Notes: generated by a model not told the origin, from the letters alone. A DNA stretch of 64,000 bases from Fluviirhizobium alvei (GCF_030551875.1 NZ_JAUOZU010000021.1:25972-89971), one strand, 5' to 3'; positions 49,411 through 59,228 are shown, counted from the first letter of the stretch. Program-made: numbers and translations.

Positions 49411-50820
49411 TCAGGCCGGAAACAGCATCCTCACCGTCAGGCCCTTCATGGCCGTGTCAGCCGGATCGGTCGCTCCGAACTCGATCCGCCCCCCATGCAG
49501 TTCCATTACCGCCAGCGCGAGCGACAGGCCAAGGCCGGTTCCCGGCTTTGACCGGCTCTCGTCCAGCCGCACGAACCGCTTGACCACTTCGGCATGCTTC
49601 TCCTCCGCAATGCCGATACCGTGATCCGCGATTGCGATCACGATAGTCTCGCCTTCGCGGCAAGCCGACAGGAGGATGAGAGGATTTTCGGCGTTTTCCC
49701 CATATTTGATCGCATTGTCGATCAGGTTGGCGATCGCCTGGGCGATCAGTTCACGATTGCCCCGCACCGTCAATGCATCCGCGATCCGGCCTTCGAGACG
49801 CATTCCGGCATCCTCTGCCACCGGTTCGTAGAGTTCGAGGAACTCGCGTGCGACGGAGGTCAGATCCACCTCGTTCATTTCGGCTGCGGCAGAGCCGGCC
49901 TCGACACGCGAGATCATCAAGAGCGCATTGAATGTCCGGATCAGCTGGTCGGATTCGCCGATAATCTCTTCGAGTGAAGCACGATAGTCTTCCGGGCTGC
50001 GCTCGCCGGCCAATGCACTCTCGGCCTTGTTCCGCAACCGCGTCAGCGGGGTCTTGAGATCGTGGGCAATATTGTCGGAAACCTGCCGCAGACCCTCGTT
50101 GAGACGTTCCATCCGGGCCAGCATGACATTGAGCGAGTCCGACAACCGGTCGAACTCATCGCCGGACCCGGAGATCGGCAAACGTTGCGACAGATCGCCA
50201 GCCACGATCTTCTGGGCCGCGAGTGCTGTCCTGTCGAGCCGACGCATGGCGTTGCGGCCGATCATGAACCAGATCAGAAGTGCACCTGCGGCCATGATCC
50301 CGAGCGCCAGCATCAGCGCCTGACGTACGAGAAGCCGCGCATTTTCCGGTTCGCCGAGATCGCGCCCGACCAGGATACGCAGGCCGTTGTCCAGCACAAG
50401 AATATTGGCAATCGCGACATGGCGGTTCTTGCGGCCCGTTTCGCCGAACCGGTTGTAGAGGAAGGGGCGGCTGGTCCAGCCCTGTTCATCGAGTACGCCC
50501 GGGGCAAGCGAACCCACATTGCCCGCCAGCATTTCGCCATTAGGACCGGCGATAACATAGAGATTGGCACCGGGCTGCCGCGAGCGTTTCTCAAGCGTCG
50601 ATAAAAGCGCCGAAATTCCGCCATCCTCGTAGACCTGGTTGAGATCGGCAACCTCCTGGCTCACGGATTCGCGCATGCGCGACTGCAGCTGGCTTTCGGA
50701 AATCGAGGTGACATAAAGGACCAGAGCGGCAGCACAGGCGGCAAACAGCACCAGATAAAGCACGGAAAGGCGAAAGGCCGTGTGCTTGAGCAGCATCTGG
50801 AAACGGGCGTAAGCGCCCAT
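49411..50820 (-). CDS. OmpR-partner-type sensor histidine kinase
   Basis: A 469-residue kinase with two membrane helices (about 15-40 and 167-188) around a periplasmic domain, a HAMP region, HisKA with His at about 253 (NIAHDLKTPLTRLRNKAE) and HATPase (N box LIDNAIKYG, G boxes GIGI and GTGLGLSL). The ATG at 50820 overlaps the regulator's TGA by one base, so the pair is translationally coupled. Ligand unknown. Position between degP and glnE is shared, as I recall, with S. meliloti; adjacency to degP hints at envelope stress sensing. Confidence 0.88.
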   Translation of the reverse strand: MGAYARFQMLLKHTAFRLSVLYLVLFAACAAALVLYVTSISESQLQSRMRESVSQEVADLNQVYEDGGISALLSTLEKRSRQPGANLYVIAGPNGEMLAGNVGSLAPGVLDEQGWTSRPFLYNRFGETGRKNRHVAIANILVLDNGLRILVGRDLGEPENARLLVRQALMLALGIMAAGALLIWFMIGRNAMRRLDRTALAAQKIVAGDLSQRLPISGSGDEFDRLSDSLNVMLARMERLNEGLRQVSDNIAHDLKTPLTRLRNKAESALAGERSPEDYRASLEEIIGESDQLIRTFNALLMISRVEAGSAAAEMNEVDLTSVAREFLELYEPVAEDAGMRLEGRIADALTVRGNRELIAQAIANLIDNAIKYGENAENPLILLSACREGETIVIAIADHGIGIAEEKHAEVVKRFVRLDESRSKPGTGLGLSLALAVMELHGGRIEFGATDPADTAMKGLTVRMLFPA

Positions 50821-51497
50821 CACGCTTCGTCCTTGATCATATAGCCCGCACCGCGGATCGTTCTCAGCAGCGGCTTGTCGAAATCCTTCTCGATCTTCGA
50901 GCGCAGGCGCGACACATGCACATCGATGACATTGGTCTGCGGATCGAAATGATAGTCCCAGACATTTTCGAGCAGCATGGTGCGGGTCACCACCTGACCG
51001 GCATTCTTCATCAGATATTCGAGCAACCTATATTCGCGCGGCTGCAGCAGGATCTCGCGACCGCCCCGGCGAACTTCGTGGGAAAGCCGGTCGAGCTCAA
51101 GATCGCCAACCCGATAGACCATGTCCTGCTCGATCTGGCCGCGACGGCGCCCGAGCACTTCAACACGGGCGAGGAGTTCGGTGAAGGAATAGGGCTTGGG
51201 AAGATAATCGTCACCGCCGGCACGGAGTCCGGTCACCCGGTCGTCAACCTGACCGAGCGCCGACAGGATCAGCACCGGCGTGTTGATCGTCCGCTTGCGC
51301 AATTCGGCAATCAGCGACAGGCCATCGCGGCGCGGCAACATGCGGTCGACGATGAGCACGTCGTAGCCGTTCTCTGTGGCCATGAACAGGCCGCTTTCGC
51401 CATCGCCGGCATGTTCGATCGTATGCCCCGCCTCACGGAAAGCCTTGGCGAGATAGGCGGCGGCATCAAGGTCGTCTTCGATCAGCAGAATCTTCAT
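50820..51497 (-). CDS. OmpR-family response regulator
   Basis: A 225-residue regulator: receiver domain with phospho-acceptor Asp51 (VLIVDRMLPRRDG) and the Lys of DDYLPKPYSF, then a winged-helix DNA-binding domain (about 128-222, REYRLLEYLMKNAGQVVTRTMLLENVWDYHFDP-type sequence). Partner of the overlapping kinase gene downstream. Target genes not known; degP, 84 bp upstream on the same strand, is a natural candidate. Confidence 0.9.
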   Translation of the reverse strand: MKILLIEDDLDAAAYLAKAFREAGHTIEHAGDGESGLFMATENGYDVLIVDRMLPRRDGLSLIAELRKRTINTPVLILSALGQVDDRVTGLRAGGDDYLPKPYSFTELLARVEVLGRRRGQIEQDMVYRVGDLELDRLSHEVRRGGREILLQPREYRLLEYLMKNAGQVVTRTMLLENVWDYHFDPQTNVIDVHVSRLRSKIEKDFDKPLLRTIRGAGYMIKDEA

Positions 51498-51526
51498 GAC
51501 GAATAGATAGGTCCGTTTGGATTTGT

Positions 51527-51560
51527 AAGAAAGCCCTCCCCCGTTTCCGGAGAAGGGCTT
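51527..51560 (-). terminator. Terminator-like hairpin after degP
   Basis: On the minus strand AAGCCCTTCTCCG and CGGGGGAGGGCTT pair over about 13 positions (with G-U pairs) around a GAAA tetraloop, followed by TCTT. It separates degP from the response regulator gene 30 bp downstream; some read-through is likely given the short T-run. Confidence 0.7.
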
Positions 51561-51581
51561 GCCATGCGCTTCAGACGGGCT

Positions 51582-53159
51582 TTAGCCGACCGGAAGGGCG
51601 ACGAAACGGTTTCCGTTCTGATCCTCGATCTGGAACAGCGCCTTCTTGCGGCCTTCCTTCTTGGCATCAGCCAGAACCTTGACGATGTCGTCGCCGGAAT
51701 TGACGGTCTGGTTGTTCACCGAGGTGATCTTCTCACCGCTCTTCAGGCCCTTGTCGGCAGCATCGGAGCTCGGATCGACCGAGGTGATCTGAACACCCTT
51801 GCCATCTTCCGCAGGGGCAACGGCAATGCCGAGATTGTCGAGTGTCTGCTCGGTCGGCGCCTCACCCTGGTTGTCACCGGACTGCGGATCGGCAGAGGCC
51901 ATCGTCGGCTGATCCGGCAGGGTACCGAGCGTTACCTTGATGCTCTGGCTTTTGCCATCGCGCCATACCGACAGTTCGACCACCTTGCCGGGTTCGAGAT
52001 TGCCGATCTTGCGCGCCAGTTCCTTCGGCCCCTTGATCGGGTCGCCATCGACGGCGGTGATCACATCGCCTTCCTTGATGCCGGCCTTGGCGCCGGGCGA
52101 ATCTTCCTGCGGCTGGTTGACCAGCGCGCCAGCGGCTTCTGAAAGGCCGAGCGATTCCGCCACATCCGATGTGACCGGTTCGATCTTCACGCCGAGCCAG
52201 CCGCGGGCGATCGTGCCGTCCTTCATCAACTGCGATACGACATTCTTCGCAACCGATGCCGGGATCGCAAAGGCAATGCCGACATTGCCGCCAGAGGGCG
52301 AGAAGATTGCGGTATTGATGCCGACCACTTCGCCGGCCAGGTTGAAGGTCGGACCACCCGAGTTGCCCTTGTTGACCGCCGCGTCAACCTGCAGGAAATC
52401 GTCATAGGGGCCAGCGCCGATATCGCGGCCGCGGGCCGAAACGATACCGGCCGTGACCGTGCCGCCGAGACCGAACGGGTTGCCGATCGCAACCACCCAG
52501 TCGCCCACGCGCACCTTGCTGTCATCGGCAAAGGCAACATAGGTGAACTTGCGCTTTTCATTGACCTTCAGCACGGCAAGATCCGTGCGCGGATCGCGCC
52601 CGACAAGCTTGGCATCGAGTTCGGTGCCGTCATTCATGACCACGGTAAAGGCCGCGCCGCCATCGACGACATGGTTGTTGGTCACGAGATAGCCGTCTTC
52701 GGAGATGAAGAAGCCGGAGCCCTGCGAGGTCGGACGCAGACGGCCCGGACCATCCTTGCGCTTGCCGTGATGCTGCCAGCGATCGGGACGCTGCGAAGGA
52801 CCACGGTCGCCATACTGGTCGCCCGGTCCGAATTCGCGGAAGAAGCGCTTGAGCGGATGATCGTCGGGCAGTTCGTCGAAGCCCGGACCGCCGAAGTTGA
52901 AGCCGAAATTCGGATTGTCATCGGAGGCCTGGGTGGCGCGGGTCTGGACGCGGACCGAAACAACGGCCGGCGTAACCGCCGAGACGACATCGGCAAAGCT
53001 CGGCATCTGCTGGGTCGACTGAACCTTCACTGCATCCGCATAAGCATATTTGGCGGCAAATGGCACGCCGGTGATCAGAACGGCGGCAGCCGCACCGGCA
53101 ATCGTGCCGGTCTTGAGGAGAGAAGACAGCGAATGGCGCTTTGCATTCTTGTCGGTCAT
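51582..53159 (-). CDS. degP: DegP/HtrA periplasmic serine protease-chaperone
   Basis: A 525-residue Do-family protease. An N-terminal signal or anchor sequence (about residues 12-42) is followed by a Gly/Asp-rich loop, the trypsin-like domain with catalytic His163 (NNHVVDG), Asp193 (RTDLAVLK) and Ser267 (GNSGGP), and two PDZ domains (about 310-400 and 430-520). It refolds or degrades misfolded envelope proteins. AAGGA lies eight bases before the ATG. In related rhizobia it directly follows the cytochrome c maturation genes (my recollection); here a luxR/RTX pair lies between. Confidence 0.95.
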   Translation of the reverse strand: MTDKNAKRHSLSSLLKTGTIAGAAAAVLITGVPFAAKYAYADAVKVQSTQQMPSFADVVSAVTPAVVSVRVQTRATQASDDNPNFGFNFGGPGFDELPDDHPLKRFFREFGPGDQYGDRGPSQRPDRWQHHGKRKDGPGRLRPTSQGSGFFISEDGYLVTNNHVVDGGAAFTVVMNDGTELDAKLVGRDPRTDLAVLKVNEKRKFTYVAFADDSKVRVGDWVVAIGNPFGLGGTVTAGIVSARGRDIGAGPYDDFLQVDAAVNKGNSGGPTFNLAGEVVGINTAIFSPSGGNVGIAFAIPASVAKNVVSQLMKDGTIARGWLGVKIEPVTSDVAESLGLSEAAGALVNQPQEDSPGAKAGIKEGDVITAVDGDPIKGPKELARKIGNLEPGKVVELSVWRDGKSQSIKVTLGTLPDQPTMASADPQSGDNQGEAPTEQTLDNLGIAVAPAEDGKGVQITSVDPSSDAADKGLKSGEKITSVNNQTVNSGDDIVKVLADAKKEGRKKALFQIEDQNGNRFVALPVG

Positions 53160-53351
53160 GGTCTTATCCTTCGTTTAACTGGCGGCACCAACCCGCCGTG
53201 AATCTGTCGATGGATAATAGCTAGCGCCCGGCACCTTGCAGCATTCTTTCCGCAACATGAATTCTTGGTAATGTAGCGAGCAGCCGGCCCTCGCTTCGGC
53301 AACCTCGGGGACAGAGGCTATGATCTGGATTGATCTCCCCCGGATGCGACA

Positions 53352-53366
53352 CCCCCCATTTGGGAG
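53352..53366 (+). promoter_or_regulatory. 15-bp C6-N4-GGGAG box upstream of the luxR-type gene
   Basis: CCCCCC-ATTT-GGGAG, centred in a partial dyad (CCC/GGG), 59 bases before the luxR start. The same box, with AAAC in the middle, lies 74 bases before the RTX gene of the same module (54550-54564). The repeat of an uncommon sequence at matching positions suggests a shared operator. Confidence 0.55.
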
Positions 53367-53425
53367 CTTCGGGACGCGAACAGCTTTGCTATTGCAATCG
53401 AGGGGTTTGGGGGTTGCGCGCGGAT

Positions 53426-54547
53426 ATGGCAGAGACTTCTCTCGACACGGTCATTTCCGGACTTATTGACCAGATCGAACACGCCGCACTGGGGCTCGTC
53501 GACTGGGGTGACATTACCGACGCCATGACATCGATCGTCCCTGGATCCATGGCCGTTTTCCTGGGCTATACCGACAGGCCCAAACCGAACATCATGGTAC
53601 AATCGAACTATCCCGACGGCTCCCTGAACAGCTATGCCGAGCATTTCGGCAGCATCAATCCCTGGAATCGCTTCTGGGCCGATGCCACGCCAGGTCGCGT
53701 CTTCTGTTCGTCGGAAGTCATGCCGTCCTATTCGTTCTCAGAGACGGAATTCTATAACGATTGGCTTCTCAAGCTGGACAAACGCAGTGAGGGTATCGGC
53801 ATGAAGCTAGGCCGAGAGGGCGATACGAGTGCGGTCTTTTCCATGCAGATCCCGGATCGACAACGCCTCAATGCCGAACTCACGCTCAAGCCGGTTCTGA
53901 ACGGCATCGGCGATGCGCTGATCCGTTCGGTGACGCTTGGTCAGTATATCCAGTCGCAAATTCAGCAAGCCGTTGCAGGAACCGCGCTGATCGAGCGCAA
54001 CGATGATCTTGCGATCGTCACCGACAGTGAATTGCGGATCATTCAGGCAAATGCTCCGGCGGAAGAGGCGCTCCGCGCCGCCCGCCACATTCGATCGGTT
54101 CTCGGATACCTGCATTTTGCGCATCCGGGTCCCGGAGAATGGGCGCGAAAATCGATAAGCCAGTTTGCGAGAAACCTGCCGGTCCAGAACTCCACATTCA
54201 TTCTGAAGGTAGAGAATAGGGATTTGGCTATTTCAATCTACCGGTTGCCGCCGAATGCCGCGACGCCGCGATTTTCGCCCTTTGGTTCGGGGAGTTACCT
54301 GTTTCTGGTTCGCCAGAACAGCCCATCTGGTAACCTGCGGGGACCAACGAGGATCGCATCGACCTTCGGCCTGTCGCCGGCAGAGATGCGGATGTGCGAA
54401 CATCTTTTTGAGGGCTTGTCGCTGTCGGCCGCTGCCGAGGTGCTGGGCATCACGCGCGAGACGGCCCGCCATCGCCTCAAGCAGATCTTTCAGAAGACAG
54501 GCGTCCATCGGCAGAGTGCCCTGATCTCCCTGATGCACCGCATGTAG
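53426..54547 (+). CDS. LuxR-type transcriptional regulator with long N-terminal sensory region
   Basis: A 373-residue regulator. The C-terminal LuxR/GerE helix-turn-helix is clear (about residues 305-370: GLSPAEMRMCEHLFEGLSLSAAAEVLGITRETARHRLKQIF). The N-terminal 290 residues are not the acyl-homoserine-lactone-binding domain of quorum-sensing LuxR proteins and have no receiver Asp; they look like one or two PAS/GAF-like folds (SMAVFLGYTDR; LAIVTDSELRIIQANAPAEEAL). The start at 53426 is preceded by a G-rich stretch. Divergent from degP; the next gene on the same strand, 91 bp on, is a large RTX protein sharing the same upstream box, so this protein probably controls it. Confidence 0.82.
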   Translation: MAETSLDTVISGLIDQIEHAALGLVDWGDITDAMTSIVPGSMAVFLGYTDRPKPNIMVQSNYPDGSLNSYAEHFGSINPWNRFWADATPGRVFCSSEVMPSYSFSETEFYNDWLLKLDKRSEGIGMKLGREGDTSAVFSMQIPDRQRLNAELTLKPVLNGIGDALIRSVTLGQYIQSQIQQAVAGTALIERNDDLAIVTDSELRIIQANAPAEEALRAARHIRSVLGYLHFAHPGPGEWARKSISQFARNLPVQNSTFILKVENRDLAISIYRLPPNAATPRFSPFGSGSYLFLVRQNSPSGNLRGPTRIASTFGLSPAEMRMCEHLFEGLSLSAAAEVLGITRETARHRLKQIFQKTGVHRQSALISLMHRM

Positions 54548-54549
54548 TG

Positions 54550-54564
54550 CCCCCCAAACGGGAG
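54550..54564 (+). promoter_or_regulatory. 15-bp C6-N4-GGGAG box upstream of the third RTX gene
   Basis: CCCCCC-AAAC-GGGAG, starting two bases after the luxR stop codon and ending 74 bases before the RTX start. It repeats the box before luxR (53352-53366) with identical outer bases. Confidence 0.55.
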
Positions 54565-54638
54565 TTTTCAGCATCACCTTTTCACCTTTAACTTGCAGGC
54601 AACGATCCGGCATCCGGTAGAACATGGGAGAATAGATT

Positions 54639-56246
54639 ATGGCAATTCACAAGAATACGAGCTTCACCTTGAACGGCGCCACCAAATTCACGGCTGGCAC
54701 CGACACTTACACCTGGTCGGATCGCTGGATCGACACGGTGACCATCTGGTCCGGCGACAGCGGAAAGACCTATACGAGCACAGTCACCCTCAAGGGCGAG
54801 GACTGGGGTATCGGCGACCTCCGCTTCGTCGGTTCGGCAGGTATGAAAGTCGCCCTTACCGATGGCGACAGCAAGTCTGGTCGCATGATCGACTACCTTC
54901 TGCTCGGCAATGCCGGCAGCACCGTCCTTTTGAAGTCCACGGAAGTCGATTCCATGCGCGGCAGCAACGCATCCGATGCGGTTACCGTTGGCAGCGGCTA
55001 CATTGGTTCGGTCAGCCTCCGTGACGGAAACGATACATTCGTCGGCGGCAGCGGCGGCGCCGGCTCCATCGAGATGGGTAACGGCAATGACAAGATGACC
55101 GGCGGCAGCGGCGGTGTTCAACAGGTCTCTCTGGGCAATGGAACCAATACCTATATCGGCGGCAGCGGCTGGCTCGGAAGCCTTCGTGGCGGCGACGACA
55201 ATGACACCGTGACCGTCAACGGTGGCAATATCGATATGATCAACCTGGCTTTTGGCAAAAATGTCGTGAAGGTTCAGGGCAGCGGCTCGGTATCAAGCCT
55301 GGTTACCTATGACGGCAACGACGAACTGACCTTCTCCGGCAGTTCGAGCGTCGATATGATTGCCCTGGGTCATGGCAACAACAAGATCACGATCTCCGGA
55401 GCCGGCTATGTCGGCTCCATCCTGACGTTTGGTGGCAACGATACGCTGGTGCATTCCGGCAGCAATGAATGGTCGGGAACGATCAATCTCGGCAGCGGCA
55501 ACAATACCATCACCTACGGCTCGACATGGTTCGATGCGATTGTCACCTATAGTGGCAATGATACGATCGTCACCGGAGCCGGCGGCGGTTCCTCGATCAT
55601 TGCAGGCGGCGGCGATAACAGCGTGACGACCGGAACCGGATGGGTAGGCCTTATCAGCGGTTTCGGCGGCATCGATACGGTGAATGTCGGAGCGGGCGGG
55701 GCTGCTGCCGTGACCACTTTCGGCGGAAACGATGTAATCTCCGTCAGCGAAACCGAAATGGGCAACGCTTCCATGCTCGATGGCGGCGACGGAACCGATA
55801 CAATTGACTTCTCGCAATTCACGATCGCGGTAACGGCATCGCTGGTGTCCGGCTCGGTATATGATGCCGGCACCACCAGCTTCCTGCTCTACGGCTTCGA
55901 AAATCTGGTGACCGGCTCGGGCGCCGACAGTCTGACGGGAAACAGCAGCGCCAACAGCCTCACCGGCAATGAAGGCAACGATACACTCGCCGGCGGCGGT
56001 GGAGCCGACCGATTCATCTTCGCGACCGGCTGCGATGCCGACAGCATCAGCGACTTCAATGTTTCGGAAAGTGATGTGATCGATCTATCGGGTCTGACGG
56101 GCATTCCCGACTACGACACGCTCGTCGCCGATTTCATGAGCCAGTCGGGCGATGACGTCGTCATCGATGCCGGCAATGGCGATGTCATCACCATCCTCGA
56201 CATCGACATTGCGACACTGACGGAAAGTAACTTTGCCTTTGCCTGA
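54639..56246 (+). CDS. RTX-like protein with alternating 19-21-residue coil repeats
   Basis: A 535-residue acidic Gly/Asn/Ser-rich protein with no signal peptide. Residues 86-375 consist of about 15 consecutive repeats of 19-21 residues, with pattern x(I/V)xLGxGNNxI or x(I/V)xTYxGNDTI followed by a GSG-type turn. From about residue 200 two types alternate: A units with GNN (for example TINLGSGNNTITY) and B units with GND (for example AIVTYSGNDTIVT). Only residues 376-455 carry standard RTX motifs (GGDGTDTID, NEGNDTLAGG, GGADRFIF), followed by a serralysin-type C-terminal export region. This predicts a long beta-solenoid of two strands per coil, calcium-bound in part. Likely secreted by a type I system encoded elsewhere. 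Confidence 0.82.
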   Translation: MAIHKNTSFTLNGATKFTAGTDTYTWSDRWIDTVTIWSGDSGKTYTSTVTLKGEDWGIGDLRFVGSAGMKVALTDGDSKSGRMIDYLLLGNAGSTVLLKSTEVDSMRGSNASDAVTVGSGYIGSVSLRDGNDTFVGGSGGAGSIEMGNGNDKMTGGSGGVQQVSLGNGTNTYIGGSGWLGSLRGGDDNDTVTVNGGNIDMINLAFGKNVVKVQGSGSVSSLVTYDGNDELTFSGSSSVDMIALGHGNNKITISGAGYVGSILTFGGNDTLVHSGSNEWSGTINLGSGNNTITYGSTWFDAIVTYSGNDTIVTGAGGGSSIIAGGGDNSVTTGTGWVGLISGFGGIDTVNVGAGGAAAVTTFGGNDVISVSETEMGNASMLDGGDGTDTIDFSQFTIAVTASLVSGSVYDAGTTSFLLYGFENLVTGSGADSLTGNSSANSLTGNEGNDTLAGGGGADRFIFATGCDADSISDFNVSESDVIDLSGLTGIPDYDTLVADFMSQSGDDVVIDAGNGDVITILDIDIATLTESNFAFA

Positions 56247-56299
56247 CAAGGAATGACGGGACGCCGGCAAAACACAGCCGGCGTTCCATCGTCGGCAGG

Positions 56300-56764
56300 C
56301 TATGGCTCGTCGCGCAACAGCGCGTCGAGCTTCGCCTGCTCGTCGGCGCTGAGAGCGGCCCCGAGCGGAGCGCGGGCGGGGCGGCGACGCAGCTTGACAA
56401 CGACGACGACAAGACCAATTGCCAGAAGGGCCACCGGCATGCCCCAGAGCAGAACCGTATGGCTGTTGACCGGCGGTTTCAGAAGCACGAATTCGCCGTA
56501 GCGGGAAACGAGATAGTCGATCACTTCCTGGTCGCTGTCGCCCGCCTTCAGCCGCTCGCGAACCAGAAGACGCAGATCCTTGGCGAGGTCGGCATTGGAA
56601 TCGTCGATCGACTGGTTCTGGCAGACCATGCAGCGCAGGCCAGCCGAAAGGGCACGCGCCCGCGCTTCCAGAACCGGATCGGCGAGCACTTCATCGGGAT
56701 TGACGGCGAGCGCCGGACCGAAACTCGCCAGAAGCAGGAAGAGAGAAGCAATGAGGCGTCTCAT
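56300..56764 (-). CDS. ccmH: Cytochrome c maturation protein CcmH/CycL
   Basis: A 154-residue protein: signal peptide (1-20), the thiol motif [11 protein letters not shown] with two cysteines about residues 45-48, and a membrane helix (about 102-123). It reduces the apocytochrome c haem-binding cysteines in the periplasm before haem attachment. The start codon overlaps the ccmF stop by four bases (ATGA). Last gene of the ccmIEFH operon. An 8-bp hairpin (56261-56284) lies downstream without a T-run. Confidence 0.95.
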   Translation of the reverse strand: MRRLIASLFLLLASFGPALAVNPDEVLADPVLEARARALSAGLRCMVCQNQSIDDSNADLAKDLRLLVRERLKAGDSDQEVIDYLVSRYGEFVLLKPPVNSHTVLLWGMPVALLAIGLVVVVVKLRRRPARAPLGAALSADEQAKLDALLRDEP

Positions 56765-58776
56765 TCGGCCGCTCCCGGAAGAGCCGCCGCTGCGGGCGCT
56801 ACCTGCTTGCGCTTCGCCGGCGCGCCGACGCGCAGCCGTCGATCGGAGAGAGACACGAAGCCCCCCGCCATCATGATCAATGCCCCGACCCAGATGCAGA
56901 GGATCCAGGGCTTGTACCAGATGCGCACCACCATCTTGCCATCCTCGGTCTTGTCGCCGATCGACAGATAGAGTTGCGATGCGCCGAAGGTCATGATGCC
57001 AGCCTCGGTCGTCGGCATCTGGCGGGCGGTATAGATGCGCTTGGAACTGTCCGTTTCGGCGACGACGACACCATCCTTGGTGACTGTGAAATGCGCCAGT
57101 TCGGCCGTGTAGTTCGGCCCCTTCAGGGTGCTTTCGCGATCGAACCGGATTTCGTAGGCTCCGCTCGTCGTGGTTTCGCCGATCTTCAGTTCGACGATAT
57201 GTTCGGTTTCCCAGATCGAGACGATGACGACGCCGAGTACGGTGACGCCGAGGCCCAGATGGGCAAGCGCCGTACCGAAGGCCGAGCGAGGCAGGCCGGA
57301 AAGACGGCGCAATCCGTTCGAAAGACCAGCCTTGGCGAAATTGGCGCGGTTCCAAAGATCGGCGAGCGCGCCGAAGATCAGCCAGAAACCGGCAGCAATC
57401 CCGAGGGCTGCCAGCATCGGCCCATTGCCCTCGACGAACCAGATCAGAATGCCAAGCACCAGCGCCAGCACGAAGACCAGACGCAGTTTGCGCGCCGCCT
57501 GTCCGAGATCGCCCCGCTTCCAGGCTAGAAACGGCCCGAATGGCAGGACGAGCAGTAGCGGCGCCATCAGCCAGCCGAAGGCGAGATTGAAGAAGGGAGC
57601 GCCGACGGAAATCTTCTCACCGGTCAGCGCCTCGAGCAGCATCGGATAGAGCGTGCCGGTCAGGATCGCCCCGGTCGACACGACGAGGATCAGGTTGTTG
57701 AGAACCAGCGAACCTTCGCGCGACACAGGTTGGAACAGGCCGCCCGGCGTCAGCGATTGCGCCCGGAAGGCAAAGAGCGAGAAGGCACCGCCGATGAAGA
57801 TCGCCAGGATCGTCAGGATGAAAACGCCTCGTGATGGGTCAGATGCGAAGGAATGGACCGATGTCAGAACGCCGGAACGCACGAGGAAGGTTCCGAGCAG
57901 CGACAACGAGAAAGTCATGATCGCAAGCAGCACGGTCCAGATTTTCAACGCCTCGCGCTTTTCCATCACGAGGGCGGAATGCAGAAGCGCTGTCCCGGCA
58001 AGCCAGGGCATGAAGGAGGCGTTTTCAACCGGATCCCAGAACCACCAGCCGCCCCAGCCGAGTTCGTAATAGGCCCAGTAGGAGCCCATGGCGATACCGG
58101 CCGTCAGGAAGGTCCAGGCTAGCAGCGTCCAGGGCCGAACCCAGCGCGCCCAGGCAGCATCGATCCGACCGTCGATCAGAGCCGCAACGGCGAACGAGAA
58201 GCAGACCGAGAAGCCGACATAGCCGAGATAGAGCAGCGGCGGATGGATGGCGAGACCGATATCCTGCAAAACCGGGTTGAGGTCGCGCCCTTCGGCGGGC
58301 GCCGGGGCACCAGGCGACAGCGCCATGGTGCGGATGAAGGGATTGGAGGTCAGAAGCACGAAAAGCAGGAATGCTGCGGCAATCCAGCCCTGAACCGAAA
58401 GCACGTTCGCTTTCAGGCTCTTGGGCAGGTTGGCGCCGAAGGCTGCTACCAGCGCCGAGAAGAAGACAAGGATCAGCAGCCAGAGCATCATCGAGCCTTC
58501 GTGATTGCCCCAGACACCCGAGATCTTGTAGATCGTCGGCATCAGAGAATGGGAATTTTCCCAGACATTGACGACGGAGAAATCGGAGGCGACATAGGCC
58601 CAGGTCAATGCCAGATAGGAGAGGCCGACAAGCAGGAAGGTGACAAGCGCACCCGTGCTGCCCACGGCCATCAGTCGCTCGTCGCGGCGGATGGCACCCA
58701 GCACCGGCACGAAAGCCTGAACGAGAGCGGCGGCAAGCGCGAGTGCCAGCGCAAAGTGACCGAGTTCGACAATCAT
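56761..58776 (-). CDS. ccmF: Haem lyase subunit CcmF/CycK
   Basis: A 671-residue polytopic membrane protein. The tryptophan-rich haem-handling signature [19 protein letters not shown] is present (about residues 232-250), with [11 protein letters not shown] earlier and the family's conserved histidines. It takes haem from CcmE and attaches it to apocytochrome c. Length and about 15 membrane segments fit. It overlaps ccmE upstream and ccmH downstream by four bases each. Confidence 0.96.
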   Translation of the reverse strand: MIVELGHFALALALAAALVQAFVPVLGAIRRDERLMAVGSTGALVTFLLVGLSYLALTWAYVASDFSVVNVWENSHSLMPTIYKISGVWGNHEGSMMLWLLILVFFSALVAAFGANLPKSLKANVLSVQGWIAAAFLLFVLLTSNPFIRTMALSPGAPAPAEGRDLNPVLQDIGLAIHPPLLYLGYVGFSVCFSFAVAALIDGRIDAAWARWVRPWTLLAWTFLTAGIAMGSYWAYYELGWGGWWFWDPVENASFMPWLAGTALLHSALVMEKREALKIWTVLLAIMTFSLSLLGTFLVRSGVLTSVHSFASDPSRGVFILTILAIFIGGAFSLFAFRAQSLTPGGLFQPVSREGSLVLNNLILVVSTGAILTGTLYPMLLEALTGEKISVGAPFFNLAFGWLMAPLLLVLPFGPFLAWKRGDLGQAARKLRLVFVLALVLGILIWFVEGNGPMLAALGIAAGFWLIFGALADLWNRANFAKAGLSNGLRRLSGLPRSAFGTALAHLGLGVTVLGVVIVSIWETEHIVELKIGETTTSGAYEIRFDRESTLKGPNYTAELAHFTVTKDGVVVAETDSSKRIYTARQMPTTEAGIMTFGASQLYLSIGDKTEDGKMVVRIWYKPWILCIWVGALIMMAGGFVSLSDRRLRVGAPAKRKQVAPAAAALPGAAE

Positions 58777-59228
58777 TTGATCACCTCGTTGCCGCCCAGT
58801 TCCACACCCTTGGCTTTCAGGCGATCCGCAACATCTTTGGGCATATAGGTCTCGTCATGCTTGGCCAGCACCGTATCGGCAATGAAAAGCGGCGGGTTTC
58901 CGGGCGCCAGCTTGCCCTCCGCCACCACGCCCTGCCCTTCGCGGAAAAGGTCGGGCAGAATGCCGGTATAGGTCACTGGGATCGAGTTGATCGTGTCGGT
59001 CACGATGAAGGTTTCCTTCATCCCCTGCCCGCGCTGCCAGGAACCAGGCTTGACCACGCCTCCGAGGCGAACACGCGTGTCGGGCGGTAACTTCGCTTTT
59101 TCGAGATCCGAAGGTACGTAGAAATAGGAAACCGACTGGCTGAAGGCGAACATCACCAGCAGCACGGCCGCGATCAGGAAGCTCATGCCACCGCCGATCA
59201 GGGCGAGGCGTTTCTGCTTGCGAGTCAT
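58773..59228 (-). CDS. ccmE: Haem chaperone CcmE/CycJ
   Basis: A 151-residue protein with one N-terminal membrane anchor (about 10-30) and an OB-fold periplasmic domain. The haem-binding motif is [10 protein letters not shown], whose His binds haem covalently and Tyr coordinates it. It carries haem to CcmF. The four-base ATGA overlap with ccmI shows translational coupling. Confidence 0.96.
   Translation of the reverse strand: MTRKQKRLALIGGGMSFLIAAVLLVMFAFSQSVSYFYVPSDLEKAKLPPDTRVRLGGVVKPGSWQRGQGMKETFIVTDTINSIPVTYTGILPDLFREGQGVVAEGKLAPGNPPLFIADTVLAKHDETYMPKDVADRLKAKGVELGGNEVIK

Noticed and set aside
54894..55763. Possible CRISPR or DNA tandem repeat in the third RTX gene
   Set aside because: The repetition is at protein level; the DNA units differ and there are no constant repeats with variable spacers.
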